Notes: generated by a model not told the origin, from the letters alone. Counted from the first letter of the stretch, positions 32,859-41,741 are shown. The stretch: DNA of 64,000 nucleotides from Kineococcus mangrovi (GCF_041320705.1 NZ_JBGGTQ010000002.1:62001-126000); one strand, 5' to 3'. Program-made: numbers and translations.

Positions 32859-35099
32859 TCAGGCGCCCGAGCCACCACCGGGTTGCAGCACCCCGTTGGC
32901 GAACAGCTGGTACGGCGCGTAGGACGGCGCCGTCTCCGTCGGGTCGTCCGCGGTCACCAGGACGGCGGCGACGTCGGGCCGGAACCCGAGGGTGAACGTG
33001 ACGGGCGCGACGGTCTTCCAGCCCCACGGGGTCGCCACGGTCGGCAGCTTGACGACCGAGACCCGCTCGCCGTCGTACCCGACGAGCTGCACGGTCCAAC
33101 CGGCCACCGGGACCGGGTGAGCCTGGGTCAGCGACCGCCACGTCGACAGGTCACCGGCGTCGGTGACCGGGTTTCCGCCGACGCTCACCGACGTGACCGT
33201 GACGCCTGGCCCGGAGACGCCGCCGTCGGTGACGTAGCGCAGGGCGACGTCGACGGTCCGGCCCGCGAACCGGGAGGCGTCGAAGGTCTTCTCCCCCTCG
33301 AACGTGCCGGACAGACCGCCGGTGCCCTCGTCCGCCCCCTCGGTGGGCAGGTTCACCCACGTGCCCGTCGCGGCGTCGTAGACCTGGACGTAGAAGTAGT
33401 CGTAACCCTCCTCGGTGTCCAGGTCCAGGCCCAGCGTGATGGTCGGGTCGGCGGCCGGGACGTCGAACGTCCGCACGACCGCCCGGTCGAGGTCGTCCCC
33501 GCTGCCGGAGACGAGGTCCCCGTCCTGCGCGGTCCACTCGACGGGCGTGACGGGGTAGTTCTTCGCGCCCGTGAAGTCGACGAACCCGTCCTGCAGCCAG
33601 CCGTCGAGGTTGCGCAGCCGGACGTAGTCGGCGCCGTTGACCGGGGCCCCGGGCGAGTCGTACGCCTGCGGCGTGTCCCAGTTGACCTTCGCCGACAGCG
33701 AGTTCGTCGTGAGCCGCCCGGCGTCGCCGCGCTTGACCTTCGCCCCGTCGTCGATCGCGGCGTCGACCGCGTTCATCGCGAGGAAGTCGTGGACGACGTC
33801 GGTCGCCCGCACCCGGTGACCGGTCCGGTCCAGGACCTCCTGCAACCCCACGAGCCCGTTGTCGGGTTCGCCGTGCAGCAGCTTCATGAACTCCTCGCCG
33901 CCGAAGTGGTCGTAGAGGTAGAACATGAACGCGTAGGTCGCGCCGTAGTCGGCGAGGGTCTCGGGGGCGCCCTGGTCGCCCCACTGCGTGAGGGACTGCT
34001 CGGGACCGCCGAAGCTCTCCTGCGGGTTCCAGCCGTAGAAGGTCGCGAGGTGGTTGTCCGCGGCCGGGTCGTCGAGCGGGATGGTCGGGTCGACGTAGCC
34101 GACGAGGGTCTGCGCCCAGTCGGACAGGCCCTCGTTGACCCAGTTCACCTCGTCGGGGTCGGCGTAGTACTCCAGCAGGTGCTGGTACTCGTGGGCGAAC
34201 GTGCCCTCGTAGGTGCGCGGGCTCGGCTCACCCAGACCGGGCCGGCCCAGGTAGTCGGCGCAGGCCAGGTAGTCGGGGTCGGCCGAGTCGTCCGGCGGGT
34301 TCGTCCCGGTGCGGTGCAGCCAGTCGAACCCGTCGATGGTCATGACGTTGCGGTCGAGCAGCTCGTTGAACGTCGAGAAGAAGAACCCGGCGATGTAGGT
34401 GCGGCCGTTGACGTTCGTCGGGTCGTAGTAGTTCTGGTCGCGCACGTTGTCGATGAGCGCGACGGTGCGGTCGCCCTCGCCGACCCAGTAGTCCTGCGGG
34501 TAGCCGGCGTCGGGGAACAGCTGGTCCGCGACCCCCTGCGTGCCGTCGCGGTCCGGCGCGACGGAGAAGGCCTCGGACTCCTTCGGCAGCACGTTCTCGT
34601 CGAACTCGTCGGCGAAGCCCTGCGCCTGCTCGTCGGTGATGCGGGTGAGCGCCCCGCCGTCGAGGGTGTTGCGGCAGTCCCCGTCGGGGAAGCTCAGGTC
34701 GTCGGCGACCCAGACCTCGAGGTGGTCGCCGAGGCCGCGCAGCGTGTACCCGCGGACGTCGATGCCGCCGGCGACCTCCTCGCCGTCCGGGGTGAGGCCG
34801 CCGTCGACGAGGGACAGCCAGTCCTTCCGGTCCCCCACCTGCAGGTCCCGGCCGGAGGCGGCGGACAGCGTGCTGCGGCTCCGGGCGTCCTGCGCGGCTC
34901 CGAGCTTCGCGGCGGCCGCGGCCGTGAACGGCAGTGCCGCACCGCCCTTGTAGTCGCCGTCGAGGAGGCGGACGTCCGTCGGGACGTGCTGCCGGGTGGG
35001 GGCGGGCGCGGCCGAGGCCGCGGTGGCCGGGACCGCGAGCGCGGTCGCCGAGAGCGCGGCCAGGGCGAGCAGCCCTGAGCGCCGTGGGTTCATCCCCAT
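32859..35099 (-). CDS. Secreted immune-inhibitor-A-like zinc metallopeptidase
   Basis: The 746-residue exported protein has a signal peptide (NPRRSGLLALAALSATALAVPATAASA). A catalytic region has the zinc motif HEYQHLLEYYADPDEVNWVNEG: HExxH, with the third ligand Glu in the NEGxxxW context, as in M6-like/gluzincin peptidases. The C-terminal ~250 residues contain beta-sandwich modules rich in Asp/Gly (TITLGLDLDTEEGYDYFYVQV), like the MAM/jelly-roll regions of immune inhibitor A. It probably digests extracellular protein. ATG 35099 is chosen from GGAGG seven bases upstream. Confidence 0.85.
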   Translation of the reverse strand: MGMNPRRSGLLALAALSATALAVPATAASAAPAPTRQHVPTDVRLLDGDYKGGAALPFTAAAAAKLGAAQDARSRSTLSAASGRDLQVGDRKDWLSLVDGGLTPDGEEVAGGIDVRGYTLRGLGDHLEVWVADDLSFPDGDCRNTLDGGALTRITDEQAQGFADEFDENVLPKESEAFSVAPDRDGTQGVADQLFPDAGYPQDYWVGEGDRTVALIDNVRDQNYYDPTNVNGRTYIAGFFFSTFNELLDRNVMTIDGFDWLHRTGTNPPDDSADPDYLACADYLGRPGLGEPSPRTYEGTFAHEYQHLLEYYADPDEVNWVNEGLSDWAQTLVGYVDPTIPLDDPAADNHLATFYGWNPQESFGGPEQSLTQWGDQGAPETLADYGATYAFMFYLYDHFGGEEFMKLLHGEPDNGLVGLQEVLDRTGHRVRATDVVHDFLAMNAVDAAIDDGAKVKRGDAGRLTTNSLSAKVNWDTPQAYDSPGAPVNGADYVRLRNLDGWLQDGFVDFTGAKNYPVTPVEWTAQDGDLVSGSGDDLDRAVVRTFDVPAADPTITLGLDLDTEEGYDYFYVQVYDAATGTWVNLPTEGADEGTGGLSGTFEGEKTFDASRFAGRTVDVALRYVTDGGVSGPGVTVTSVSVGGNPVTDAGDLSTWRSLTQAHPVPVAGWTVQLVGYDGERVSVVKLPTVATPWGWKTVAPVTFTLGFRPDVAAVLVTADDPTETAPSYAPYQLFANGVLQPGGGSGA

Positions 35100-35199
35100 G
35101 CGTGAGCCTCCGTGGTGGTTTCGTTGCTGAGCGTGAGCTTCTACCACTCACAGCTCACCCACAAGGGTCACCGGGCACCGGGTTCGACAGACTGTGGCC

Positions 35200-35742
35200 G
35201 TGAGCACCGATCCCGGCGGCCTCGAACCGCTGCGCGTCATGACCGTCTGCACGGGCAACATCTGCCGCTCCCCGATGGCCGAGGTCGTCCTGCGCGACCG
35301 CTTCCGCGCGGCGGGGCTGGCCGGCCGCGTCGTCGTGGACTCCTCGGGGATCTCCGCGGAGGAGGACGGCAACCCCGTCGACCGGCGGGCCGCGAGCGTG
35401 CTGGCCGAGCACGGTTACGAGGTGCCGCGCCACCGCGCGCACCAGGTGACGCGCGAGGAGATCGCGCACCGGGACCTGCTGCTGGCCATGACGGCCCGGC
35501 ACGCGCGGTGGCTGCGGACGCAGGCCCCGGACGAGGAGTCAGCGGGCCGGGTGCGGGTGTACCGCTCGTTCGACCCGGCCGCCCCGGGGGCGGACGCCGT
35601 GACCCCGGGATCGGCTCGGGAGTCGGACCTGGACATCGACGACCCCTGGTACGGGGGACGGGAGGACTTCGAGCGCACGCTGGCGCAGGTGGAGGCCGCG
35701 GCGGACGCGATCGTCGACCACGTCCGCCGCCTGCTCGGGTAG
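35200..35742 (+). CDS. Low-molecular-weight protein-tyrosine phosphatase
   Basis: The 180-residue cytoplasmic phosphatase has the P-loop VCTGNICRSPMAE (Cys17 and Arg23 of CX5RS) and the general-acid loop DIDDPWYGGREDF. Actinobacterial members counteract tyrosine kinases or are secreted effectors; no kinase is adjacent. GTG 35200 is preferred over GTG 35194 because CAGACT (35188-35193) lies exactly six bases upstream, a possible leaderless promoter. Confidence 0.92.
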   Translation: MSTDPGGLEPLRVMTVCTGNICRSPMAEVVLRDRFRAAGLAGRVVVDSSGISAEEDGNPVDRRAASVLAEHGYEVPRHRAHQVTREEIAHRDLLLAMTARHARWLRTQAPDEESAGRVRVYRSFDPAAPGADAVTPGSARESDLDIDDPWYGGREDFERTLAQVEAAADAIVDHVRRLLG

Positions 35743-35755
35743 GGCGACCGCCCCG

Positions 35756-35860
35756 GAGGGGCTTCGCGCGCAGGACGTCGCCGTGCACCCGGACGTACCC
35801 GGCGCGTTCGTGGGGGCCGACCGCGCCCGAGGGGTTCTCGCTGTCGACGTCGAGGCTGAC
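35756..35860 (-). pseudogene. Relic of a GNAT acetyltransferase C-terminus
   Basis: The minus-strand frame reads VSLDVDSENPSGAVGPHERA then GYVRVHGDVLRAKPL. This is the typical acetyl-CoA-fold end of GNAT enzymes (VDxENPxGAxxLYERxGF). No N-terminal GNAT segment can be read upstream, and no stop follows directly. It sits in the 200-base gap between the LMW-PTP and the methyltransferase genes. I read it as a decayed fragment left by deletion. Confidence 0.5.
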
Positions 35861-35942
35861 GACTCCCGTCCCCACCTCGTGCGCGCGGCGGGTCGGTCCG
35901 GGCGGCACCTGCCCACCCCGGCAGAGGCTCGGCCGGGGAGGC

Positions 35943-36428
35943 TCAGAAGAGCCGCTCGTCGGCGGACTGCTCCAGGTCGAGGAGGAACCGCTTGCGCCAC
36001 AACCCACCCGCGTAGCCGACGAGATCGCCGTCACGCCCGACGACGCGGTGGCAGGGGACGACGATCGACAGCGGGTTCCGCCCGTTGGCCAGGCCCACGG
36101 CCTGGGCGTGGCCGATCCCGCCGAGGGTCCGGGCGATCGCGCCGTAGGTGGTGGTCGTCCCGTGCGGGACGCGGATCAGGGCGTCCCAGACGCGGCGGCT
36201 GAACGCGTCCCCCGGCGGGTCCAGCGGGAGGTCGAAGACCGTGCGGGTCCCGGCGAAGTACTCCCCGAGCTGCCCGCGCACGTCCTCGAACGCGGCGTCG
36301 TCCCGCTCGGCGTCGGCGCCGACGAGGGCGCCGCCACGGTGGTCGGCGAACCAGACGCCGGTCAGACCGGCCCCCGTCCGCGCGACCGTGAGGTCGCCCA
36401 GCGGCGAGGTCAGCACACCCCAGCGCAC
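35943..36428 (-). CDS. ogt: Methylated-DNA--[protein]-cysteine S-methyltransferase
   Basis: The 161-residue DNA-repair protein removes alkyl groups from O6-alkylguanine by a suicide transfer to Cys126 in the active-site motif IVVPCHRVVG. The helix-turn-helix with the Arg finger precedes it (GTTTTYGAIARTLGG), and GYAGGLWRKRFLLDLE follows. The length is typical of Ogt-type proteins without an Ada domain. GTG 36428 has GAGGGG upstream. It is divergent from the PPOX gene. Confidence 0.93.
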   Translation of the reverse strand: MRWGVLTSPLGDLTVARTGAGLTGVWFADHRGGALVGADAERDDAAFEDVRGQLGEYFAGTRTVFDLPLDPPGDAFSRRVWDALIRVPHGTTTTYGAIARTLGGIGHAQAVGLANGRNPLSIVVPCHRVVGRDGDLVGYAGGLWRKRFLLDLEQSADERLF

Positions 36429-36461
36429 GACCGCCCCTCCCCCGGCCCGGGACGCCCCGGG

Positions 36462-36467
36462 TACGGT
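36462..36467 (+). promoter_or_regulatory. -10 box of the PPOX gene
   Basis: TACGGT lies 30 bases before GTG 36498, so this transcript, unlike many neighbours, has a leader with AGGAGG at 36487-36492. Confidence 0.5.
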
Positions 36468-36497
36468 GCCCAGGATCGCACCCACCAGGAGGTCCTC

Positions 36498-36971
36498 GTG
36501 CCGCGACCGCCGCTGCCGCCCCACGTCGCCGAGCTGTTCTCCCGCCCGAACCCGGCCGTCATGGCGACGGTCCACCCCGACGGTCACCCGGTGACCGTCG
36601 CCACCTGGTACCTCTACGAGGAGGGCCGGGTGCTGCTCAACCTGGACGGCCGGCGCGCCCGCCTGCGCCACCTCGAGGTGAACCCCGTGGTCTCGCTGAC
36701 GGCGCTGGCCGAGGGCGACTGGTACACCCACGTCAGCGTGCAGGGCCGGGTCGTGCAGACCCGCCCCGACGAGGACCTGGTCGACATCGACCGCCTCGCG
36801 ACGCACTACACGGGGCAGCCGTACCGGACGCGGGAGTTCCCCCGGGTCAGCGTCCTCGTCGAGGTGGACCACTGGCACGGCTGGGGGGCCGCGGCCGGTC
36901 AGCCGGCGGGCGCGAACGCCCCGCGCGGGGACGGGGCCTCGGGCGCCGCCCGGACGCACGACCGCCCGTGA
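36498..36971 (+). CDS. Pyridoxamine 5'-phosphate oxidase-like (PPOX/F420-type) protein
   Basis: The 157-residue split-barrel flavin or F420-binding protein contains NPAVMATVHPDGHPVTVATWYLYEEGRVLLNLDGRRARLRHLEVNPVVSLTAL, the core of PPOX-class F420-dependent/FMN proteins. It also has TPDEDLVDIDRLATHY-like later segments and ends in an unstructured Gly/Ala tail. It is probably an oxidoreductase using F420 or FMN; the substrate is unknown. The start is GTG 36498 with AGGAGG five bases upstream. Confidence 0.85.
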   Translation: MPRPPLPPHVAELFSRPNPAVMATVHPDGHPVTVATWYLYEEGRVLLNLDGRRARLRHLEVNPVVSLTALAEGDWYTHVSVQGRVVQTRPDEDLVDIDRLATHYTGQPYRTREFPRVSVLVEVDHWHGWGAAAGQPAGANAPRGDGASGAARTHDRP

Positions 36972-37104
36972 CACCCACGGCGCGGCAGGCAGACCAACCT
37001 CCCGTCACGTCACAGTCACCCCGTGTTGCACGAGGCGTCGCCCGCGGGGCATCGTGTCGCAGTTCGCCCCCGACGGCGGGGGTCCTCGGGGAAGGTCCGG
37101 CTCG

Positions 37105-38013
37105 ATGGGTGGCGTCGCGTACGTCGTCATGGCCCACACCGCTCCGGCCGCGGTGGCGGCGCGCGTCCGGCGGGTGCGCCACCTCGCCCCCTCCTCCCAC
37201 GTGCTCGTCCGCTCCGCGGGGCTGCTGCTGTCGGACCAGGACGCGGCCGACCTCGGGATCGCGCTGCTGCGCAGCGACATCCGCGTCCGGTGGGGTGACT
37301 GGTCGCTGACCGCCGCGGCCGTCGAGGCCCTCACCGCCGCCCAGCGCCGGTGGAACCCCGACCACGTGGTCCTCGTCTCCGGCCAGGACCACCCGGTCAC
37401 CGACCTCGCCGCGTGGGAGGCCGGGCTCGCGGGCGTCGACGCGGTCCTGCGCCGGGACCCCCGGGACGTCCACGCCCCGCGCTGGCACCACCGCTGGCAC
37501 GTCCTGCCCGCCCAGGAAGGGCTCGGAGGCCTCTGGTCGGGCCTGACACGACTGTCCGACCGGCTGCCCGTGCGTTCCGGCGTGACCCGGGCCGGGGGTC
37601 GCACGTGGGTGGCGCGCCGACCCCGCTCGGGGGGCCCACCCCTGCCCTACGTCAAGGGGTCATTCTGGTGCACCCTCTCGCGCGCGGCGGTGACCGCGGT
37701 CGCCGAGGCCGCCGCCGACCCCGCCGTCGGCGGCTGGTTCGCCACGACGCTCCTGCCCGACGAGGCCTTCGTGCACTCGGTGCTGGCCGCGCGCCCGGAC
37801 CTGGCGACCGTGGCGGGGGCGACGTCGTTCACCGTCTTCCCGACCGCCGGGTCGGCCCACCCGCGGGAGCTGGGGGTGGACGACGTCGAGGCGGCCCTGG
37901 CCGGCGGGACGCCGTTCGCCCGCAAGGTCGTCGGCGTCGAGAGCGGGTTCACCCGGCGCGTCGACGCCGCCGTCGACGCGCTCGCGGGCCCCGGTCTCAG
38001 GCCGCCAGCTTGA
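37105..38013 (+). CDS. Core-2/I-branching beta-1,6-GlcNAc transferase-like protein (GT14)
   Basis: The 302-residue protein begins VAYVVMAHTAPAAVAARVRRV. It has VVLVSGQDHPVTDLAAWEAGL and PYVKGSFWCTLSRAAVTAVAE followed by LLPDEAFVHSVLA, which match the conserved order of GT14/DUF5928-like branching enzymes (S-x-DYP/SGQDHP, KGSQWF, PDE-x-F). It may glycosylate a surface polysaccharide. The ATG 37105 start has GGAAGG ~10 bases upstream. Its 3' end overlaps the convergent mqo gene by 17 bases. Confidence 0.75.
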   Translation: MGGVAYVVMAHTAPAAVAARVRRVRHLAPSSHVLVRSAGLLLSDQDAADLGIALLRSDIRVRWGDWSLTAAAVEALTAAQRRWNPDHVVLVSGQDHPVTDLAAWEAGLAGVDAVLRRDPRDVHAPRWHHRWHVLPAQEGLGGLWSGLTRLSDRLPVRSGVTRAGGRTWVARRPRSGGPPLPYVKGSFWCTLSRAAVTAVAEAAADPAVGGWFATTLLPDEAFVHSVLAARPDLATVAGATSFTVFPTAGSAHPRELGVDDVEAALAGGTPFARKVVGVESGFTRRVDAAVDALAGPGLRPPA

Positions 38014-39469
38014 GGACGTCGGCCGTGTGCGCCAGCGTCCTCGTCAGCAGCTCGTGGTCGTCGGACAACCTCGTGCCGTAGGAGGGCACCATCGTCCGCA
38101 GCCGGTCGCGCCAGGCGTCCTGGTGGGCCGGGAAGCACTGCGCGAGCAGGCGCAGCATGACGTCCACCGCGGTCGACGCACCCGGGGAGGCACCGAGCAG
38201 GGCCGCCACCGACCCGTCGGCGGCGTGGACGAGTTCGGTGCCGAACTGCAGGACGCCGCCGCGCGGGCCCTTCTTGATGACCTGCACGCGTTGACCCGCG
38301 GTGAGCAGTTCCCAGTCCTCGGCGCGCGCGTCGGGGTAGAACACCCGCAACGCCTCCAGGCGCTGGTCCATCGACTGCACGATCTGCTTTCCGAGGTAGG
38401 TCATGAGCGAGACGTTGTCGCGCGCCACCGCCAGCATCGGCAGCAGGTTGCGCGGCCGGACCGACAGCGGCAGGTCGAGGAGCGAGCCCTGCTTGAGGAA
38501 CTTCGGGGAGAACCCGGCGTAGGGGCCGAACATCAGGGCCTTCTCGCCGTGGGAGTACCGGGTGTCCAGGTGCGGCACCGACATCGGCGGGGCACCGACC
38601 TCGGCCTGGCCGTAGACCTTGGCCCCGTGCCGGGCGGTGACCCCGGGGTTCGTGCACCGCAGCCACTGGCCGCTGACGGGGAACCCGCCGAAACCCTCGC
38701 CCTCCGGGATCCCGCTGCGCTGCAGCAGGTGCAGGGCACCGCCACCGGAACCGACGAAGACGAACGGGGTGGCGACCGCGAAACCGCCCTCCGAGCTCTC
38801 CCCCACGACCGTCCAGCCCGACCCGCGGCGGCGCAGGTCCTTGACGGTGTGACCGGTGAGGAGCTCGACCCCCTCCTTCGCCGCGCCCGTGAACAGCTGC
38901 TTGGTCAGGGTGCCGAAGTCGACGTCGGTGCCGTTGCGCGAACGGGTCGCGGCGACGCGCTCGGACGTGTCGCGGCCGGCCTCCAGCAGCGGCGCCCACT
39001 CGCCGATGCGGGCGTGGTCGTCGGCCCACTCCATCTCCGCGAACAGGGGGTGCTTCGACAGGGCCTCGAAGCGGGCGTGCAGGAAGTCGACGTCCCCGCC
39101 GCGCACGAAGCTCATGTGCGGGACCGCGTTGATGAAGTCGCCGGGCGAGGCGAGCACGCCCTTCTCGACGAGGTGGGACCAGAACTGCCGGCTGGCCTGG
39201 AACTGCTCGTTGATCGTGACGGCCTTGGCGATGTCGACGCCACCGTCCGCCGTGGCCGGGGTGTAGTTCAGCTCGCACAGGGCCGAGTGGCCCGTGCCGG
39301 CGTTGTTCCACATGTCCGAGCTCTCGGCCCCGACGGTGTCCAGCTTCTCCAGGACCAGGACCGACCAGTCCGGCTCCAGCTCGGCCAGCATCGTCGCGAG
39401 GGTGGCGCTCATGACCCCGCCCCCGATGAGAACTGCGTCGTAGCGGTTCGCTGCGGGCACCGGGCTCAC
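37997..39469 (-). CDS. mqo: Malate:quinone oxidoreductase
   Basis: The 490-residue FAD-dependent, membrane-associated TCA-cycle enzyme oxidises malate and reduces quinone. N-terminal VLIGGGVMSATLATML binds FAD. LEKLDTVGAESSDMWNNAGTGHSALCELNYTP is a signature of Mqo. The length matches the family (about 490-500). The GTG start at 39469 is preceded by GAGGAACGAGG. A -10 box (TAACCT, minus strand, 39501-39506) lies ~30 bases upstream. The 3' end overlaps the GT14-like gene. Confidence 0.96.
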   Translation of the reverse strand: MSPVPAANRYDAVLIGGGVMSATLATMLAELEPDWSVLVLEKLDTVGAESSDMWNNAGTGHSALCELNYTPATADGGVDIAKAVTINEQFQASRQFWSHLVEKGVLASPGDFINAVPHMSFVRGGDVDFLHARFEALSKHPLFAEMEWADDHARIGEWAPLLEAGRDTSERVAATRSRNGTDVDFGTLTKQLFTGAAKEGVELLTGHTVKDLRRRGSGWTVVGESSEGGFAVATPFVFVGSGGGALHLLQRSGIPEGEGFGGFPVSGQWLRCTNPGVTARHGAKVYGQAEVGAPPMSVPHLDTRYSHGEKALMFGPYAGFSPKFLKQGSLLDLPLSVRPRNLLPMLAVARDNVSLMTYLGKQIVQSMDQRLEALRVFYPDARAEDWELLTAGQRVQVIKKGPRGGVLQFGTELVHAADGSVAALLGASPGASTAVDVMLRLLAQCFPAHQDAWRDRLRTMVPSYGTRLSDDHELLTRTLAHTADVLKLAA

Positions 39470-39500
39470 CCTCGTTCCTCGTCGACCTGTGGACCACCCG

Positions 39501-39506
39501 AGGTTA
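39501..39506 (-). promoter_or_regulatory. -10 box of mqo
   Basis: TAACCT on the minus strand lies 31 bases before the mqo start codon. No confident -35 is seen. Two small palindromes farther upstream (39541-39553 GGGAC/GTCCC; 39553-39570 CACCTCA/TGAGGTG) could be operators or the end of the prsW transcript. Confidence 0.45.
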
Positions 39507-39636
39507 CGGCCTGTGCCGGGTGGGGCGCCGCCCGGGCGGTGGGACGGTGTCCCACCTCACACGTGAGGTGCGTCTCAGCGGGCCCCGGCCCGCCGAGGTC
39601 CCCGAGGTGCTGCCCGGGTGCTCCCGCACGGCCGCG

Positions 39637-40776
39637 TCAGGTCGTGGACGGCGGTGCCGCCGCGTCCCCCGCGCCGGGGCCCCGGGGGAGCAGGGCGAGG
39701 ACCTCGCGCCGCTGCCGGGCGAGCTGCTCCAGCAGCTCCAGCTCCTCCTGCGGGGACGACTCCACCGTCCCCCGCCGCAACCGGTCGCGACGGAACGCCA
39801 GCTCGGTGGCGGTCTCCTGGAAGTCCCGGACCGCTCGCGCGGCACCGCGTCCACCGCGGGCGGCGGCCAGCGAGCGGGCCCGGCGCCGTTCGCCGGCCGC
39901 GGCGAGCATCGCCACCTCCGACTCCCCCAGCCAGCCGGTGCGGGCGTAAACCTGCAGGTGGCGGGCGATGAGCCGGGCCTCGCGGACGCGGGCGGCGAGG
40001 GCGACGGCGACGGCCGCGGCGAAGACGGGCACCTGCAGCAGCAGGAACAGCTCGATGAACGAGGCCACGCCGGAACCGGCCGAGGCGTTCCACAGGGCGT
40101 GCAGGACGACGGCGACGGCGAACCCGAGCAGCGGCGCCCCCACCCGGCGCGACGGCGACCGGTGCCGCGCGGCGATCCCCAGCCCCACCCCGACGGCCAT
40201 CGTGAACAGCGGGTGGGCGAACGGGGAGACGAGGCAGCGCAGCACGAACACGGCGACGAGGGAGGCCGGCTGGTCGTCGCCCAGGGCCCGGCCGAGGTAG
40301 AGGACGTTCTCGAGGTAGGCGAAGCCGACACCGACGAAGGCGGCGTAGACGATCCCGTCGACGACCCCGTCGAACTGCCGGCGCTGCTTGAGCAGCAGGA
40401 GCAGCACCCCCAGCCCCTTGAGCGCCTCCTCGACGAGGGGCGCGACGAGGACGGACGTGCTCGTGACGTCGCCGACGGCCCGGTCGAGCAGGCGCGAGGC
40501 GCCCGTGTTGAGCACCAGCGCCCCCAGGCTCGCCACGCAGGCGCCCCACCCGAAGGCGAAGGCCAGCAGGTGCGGGGGCTCGGCCTCGTGCCGGTCCAGC
40601 CACAGGACGGTCGCGAGGACCGGCCCGACGGGCACGGCCGCGAGCGCCAGCCCGGGCAGCAGACCGCGCCAGCCGACCTCCATCGTCACGGCGGCCAGGC
40701 TCAGCACCCCGCACACGAGCAGGACGAGGACCGTCACGGGGGCCAGCGCCGAGGCGCGGGCTCGCGGCGCCGGCAT
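39637..40776 (-). CDS. PrsW-family intramembrane metalloprotease
   Basis: The 379-residue membrane protein has about eight helices in residues 10-265. Conserved PrsW motifs are PLVEEALKGLG (Glu116/Glu117), FAYLENVLYLGRAL, SPFAHPLFTMAVG and LHALWNASA, which place the metal ligands in the membrane. PrsW proteins cleave anti-sigma factors at site 1; the substrate here is unknown. The C-terminal ~110 residues are cytoplasmic and Arg-rich with a coiled coil. ATG 40776 lies seven bases after TACGCT (minus, 40784-40789), a leaderless start, back to back with the orn promoter. Confidence 0.88.
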   Translation of the reverse strand: MPAPRARASALAPVTVLVLLVCGVLSLAAVTMEVGWRGLLPGLALAAVPVGPVLATVLWLDRHEAEPPHLLAFAFGWGACVASLGALVLNTGASRLLDRAVGDVTSTSVLVAPLVEEALKGLGVLLLLLKQRRQFDGVVDGIVYAAFVGVGFAYLENVLYLGRALGDDQPASLVAVFVLRCLVSPFAHPLFTMAVGVGLGIAARHRSPSRRVGAPLLGFAVAVVLHALWNASAGSGVASFIELFLLLQVPVFAAAVAVALAARVREARLIARHLQVYARTGWLGESEVAMLAAAGERRRARSLAAARGGRGAARAVRDFQETATELAFRRDRLRRGTVESSPQEELELLEQLARQRREVLALLPRGPGAGDAAAPPSTT

Positions 40777-40867
40777 GGAGCCGAGCGTAAGGGCTGACCC
40801 GCGCCCCGCCCCTCCACCGCTCGTCCACGACCCGCCCGCCCGGGCCCACCCCCACTACGCTGCCCCG

Positions 40868-41509
40868 GTGAGCAACGACAAGGTCACCGGCAAGGTCAGC
40901 GACCGGATCGTCTGGATCGACTGCGAGATGACGGGTCTGAGCCTGACCGACGACGCGCTCGTCGAGGTCGCGGTCCTCGTGACCGACGCCGACCTCAACG
41001 TCCTCGGCGACGGCGTCGACGTCGTCGTCAAACCCCCGGCCGAGTCCCTGGAGCACATGGACCCGGTGGTCGTCGACATGCACACGACCTCGGGGCTGCT
41101 CACCGAGATCCCGTCGGGGCGCACGCTCGCCGAGGCCGAGCAGACCGTCCTGGACTACGTGCGGCAGTGGGTCCCCGAACCCCGCAAGGCGCCGCTGGCG
41201 GGCAGCTCCGTGCACACCGACCGCGCGTTCCTGGCCCGGGACATGCCCCAGCTCACCGACCACCTGCACTACCGGCTCATCGACGTGTCCTCGCTGAAGG
41301 AGCTGGCGCGCCGCTGGTTCCCCCGCGTCTACTTCCACACCCCGCGCAAGCACGGCGGGCACCGGGCGCTCGCGGACATCCGCGAGAGCATCCAGGAGCT
41401 GAAGTACTACCGGGAGGTGCTCTTCGTGCCCGACCCCGGCCCCGACTCCGAGACGGTCAAGGCGGCGGGGGCGAGGTTCGAGCTCAAGCCCGACGCGCCC
41501 GGGGCCTGA
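40868..41509 (+). CDS. orn: Oligoribonuclease
   Basis: The 213-residue DEDDh 3'-5' exonuclease degrades two- to five-nucleotide RNAs, including pGpG from c-di-GMP breakdown. Catalytic motifs: WIDCEMTGL (Asp18, Glu20), GSSVHTDRAFL, and HRALADIRES with the DEDDh His and final Asp. GTG 40868 is six bases after TACGCT (40856-40861), a clear leaderless start that resolves the long open frame upstream. tRNA-His follows 100 bases downstream. Confidence 0.96.
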   Translation: MSNDKVTGKVSDRIVWIDCEMTGLSLTDDALVEVAVLVTDADLNVLGDGVDVVVKPPAESLEHMDPVVVDMHTTSGLLTEIPSGRTLAEAEQTVLDYVRQWVPEPRKAPLAGSSVHTDRAFLARDMPQLTDHLHYRLIDVSSLKELARRWFPRVYFHTPRKHGGHRALADIRESIQELKYYREVLFVPDPGPDSETVKAAGARFELKPDAPGA

Positions 41510-41568
41510 GGCTCGGCCGGGCGGGTCACGGCCCCGGCTCCGTGTCCCGGGGCAGGCCCGCGCGCGTG

Positions 41569-41574
41569 TATCCT
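41569..41574 (+). promoter_or_regulatory. -10 box of tRNA-His
   Basis: TATCCT lies 35 bases before the mature tRNA-His, implying a short 5' leader removed by RNase P. Confidence 0.55.
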
Positions 41575-41609
41575 CGACCCGTCACGTGCGCTGGTTCGCC
41601 CGTGTCGTG

Positions 41610-41685
41610 GTGGGTGTAGCTCAGCTGGTAGAGCACCTGGTTGTGGTCCAGGAAGTCGCGGGTTCAAGTCCCGTCACTCACCCCA
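41610..41685 (+). tRNA. tRNA-His (anticodon GTG)
   Basis: A 76-nt tRNA with acceptor GTGGGTG/CACTCAC (one G-T pair), anticodon loop TTGTGGT and T-loop TTCAAGT. G at 41609 is the encoded G-1 that pairs with C73. The CCA end (41683-41685) is encoded, unlike in the other two tRNAs here. Confidence 0.95.
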
Positions 41686-41692
41686 CGCCGGA

Positions 41693-41730
41693 CGAGAGGG
41701 CGGTCCCGGGGTTCCGGGGCCGCCCTCTCG
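41693..41730. terminator. 11-bp hairpin after tRNA-His
   Basis: CGAGAGGGCGG (41693-41703) and CCGCCCTCTCG (41720-41730) pair perfectly around a 16-base loop. It serves tRNA-His and probably the convergent gene ending at 41742. Confidence 0.75.
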
Positions 41731-41741
41731 CACGTCTCGGC

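Noticed and set aside
35539-36000. Minus-strand frame across the LMW-PTP gene
   Set aside because: It is antisense to the phosphatase and Arg/Pro-rich. Only the GNAT-like segment in the gap, in another frame, has protein character.
39541-39570. Two small palindromes upstream of mqo as operators
   Set aside because: They lie between the prsW stop and the mqo promoter, and may only be the prsW terminator. The sequences do not recur in the window, so no operator call is made.
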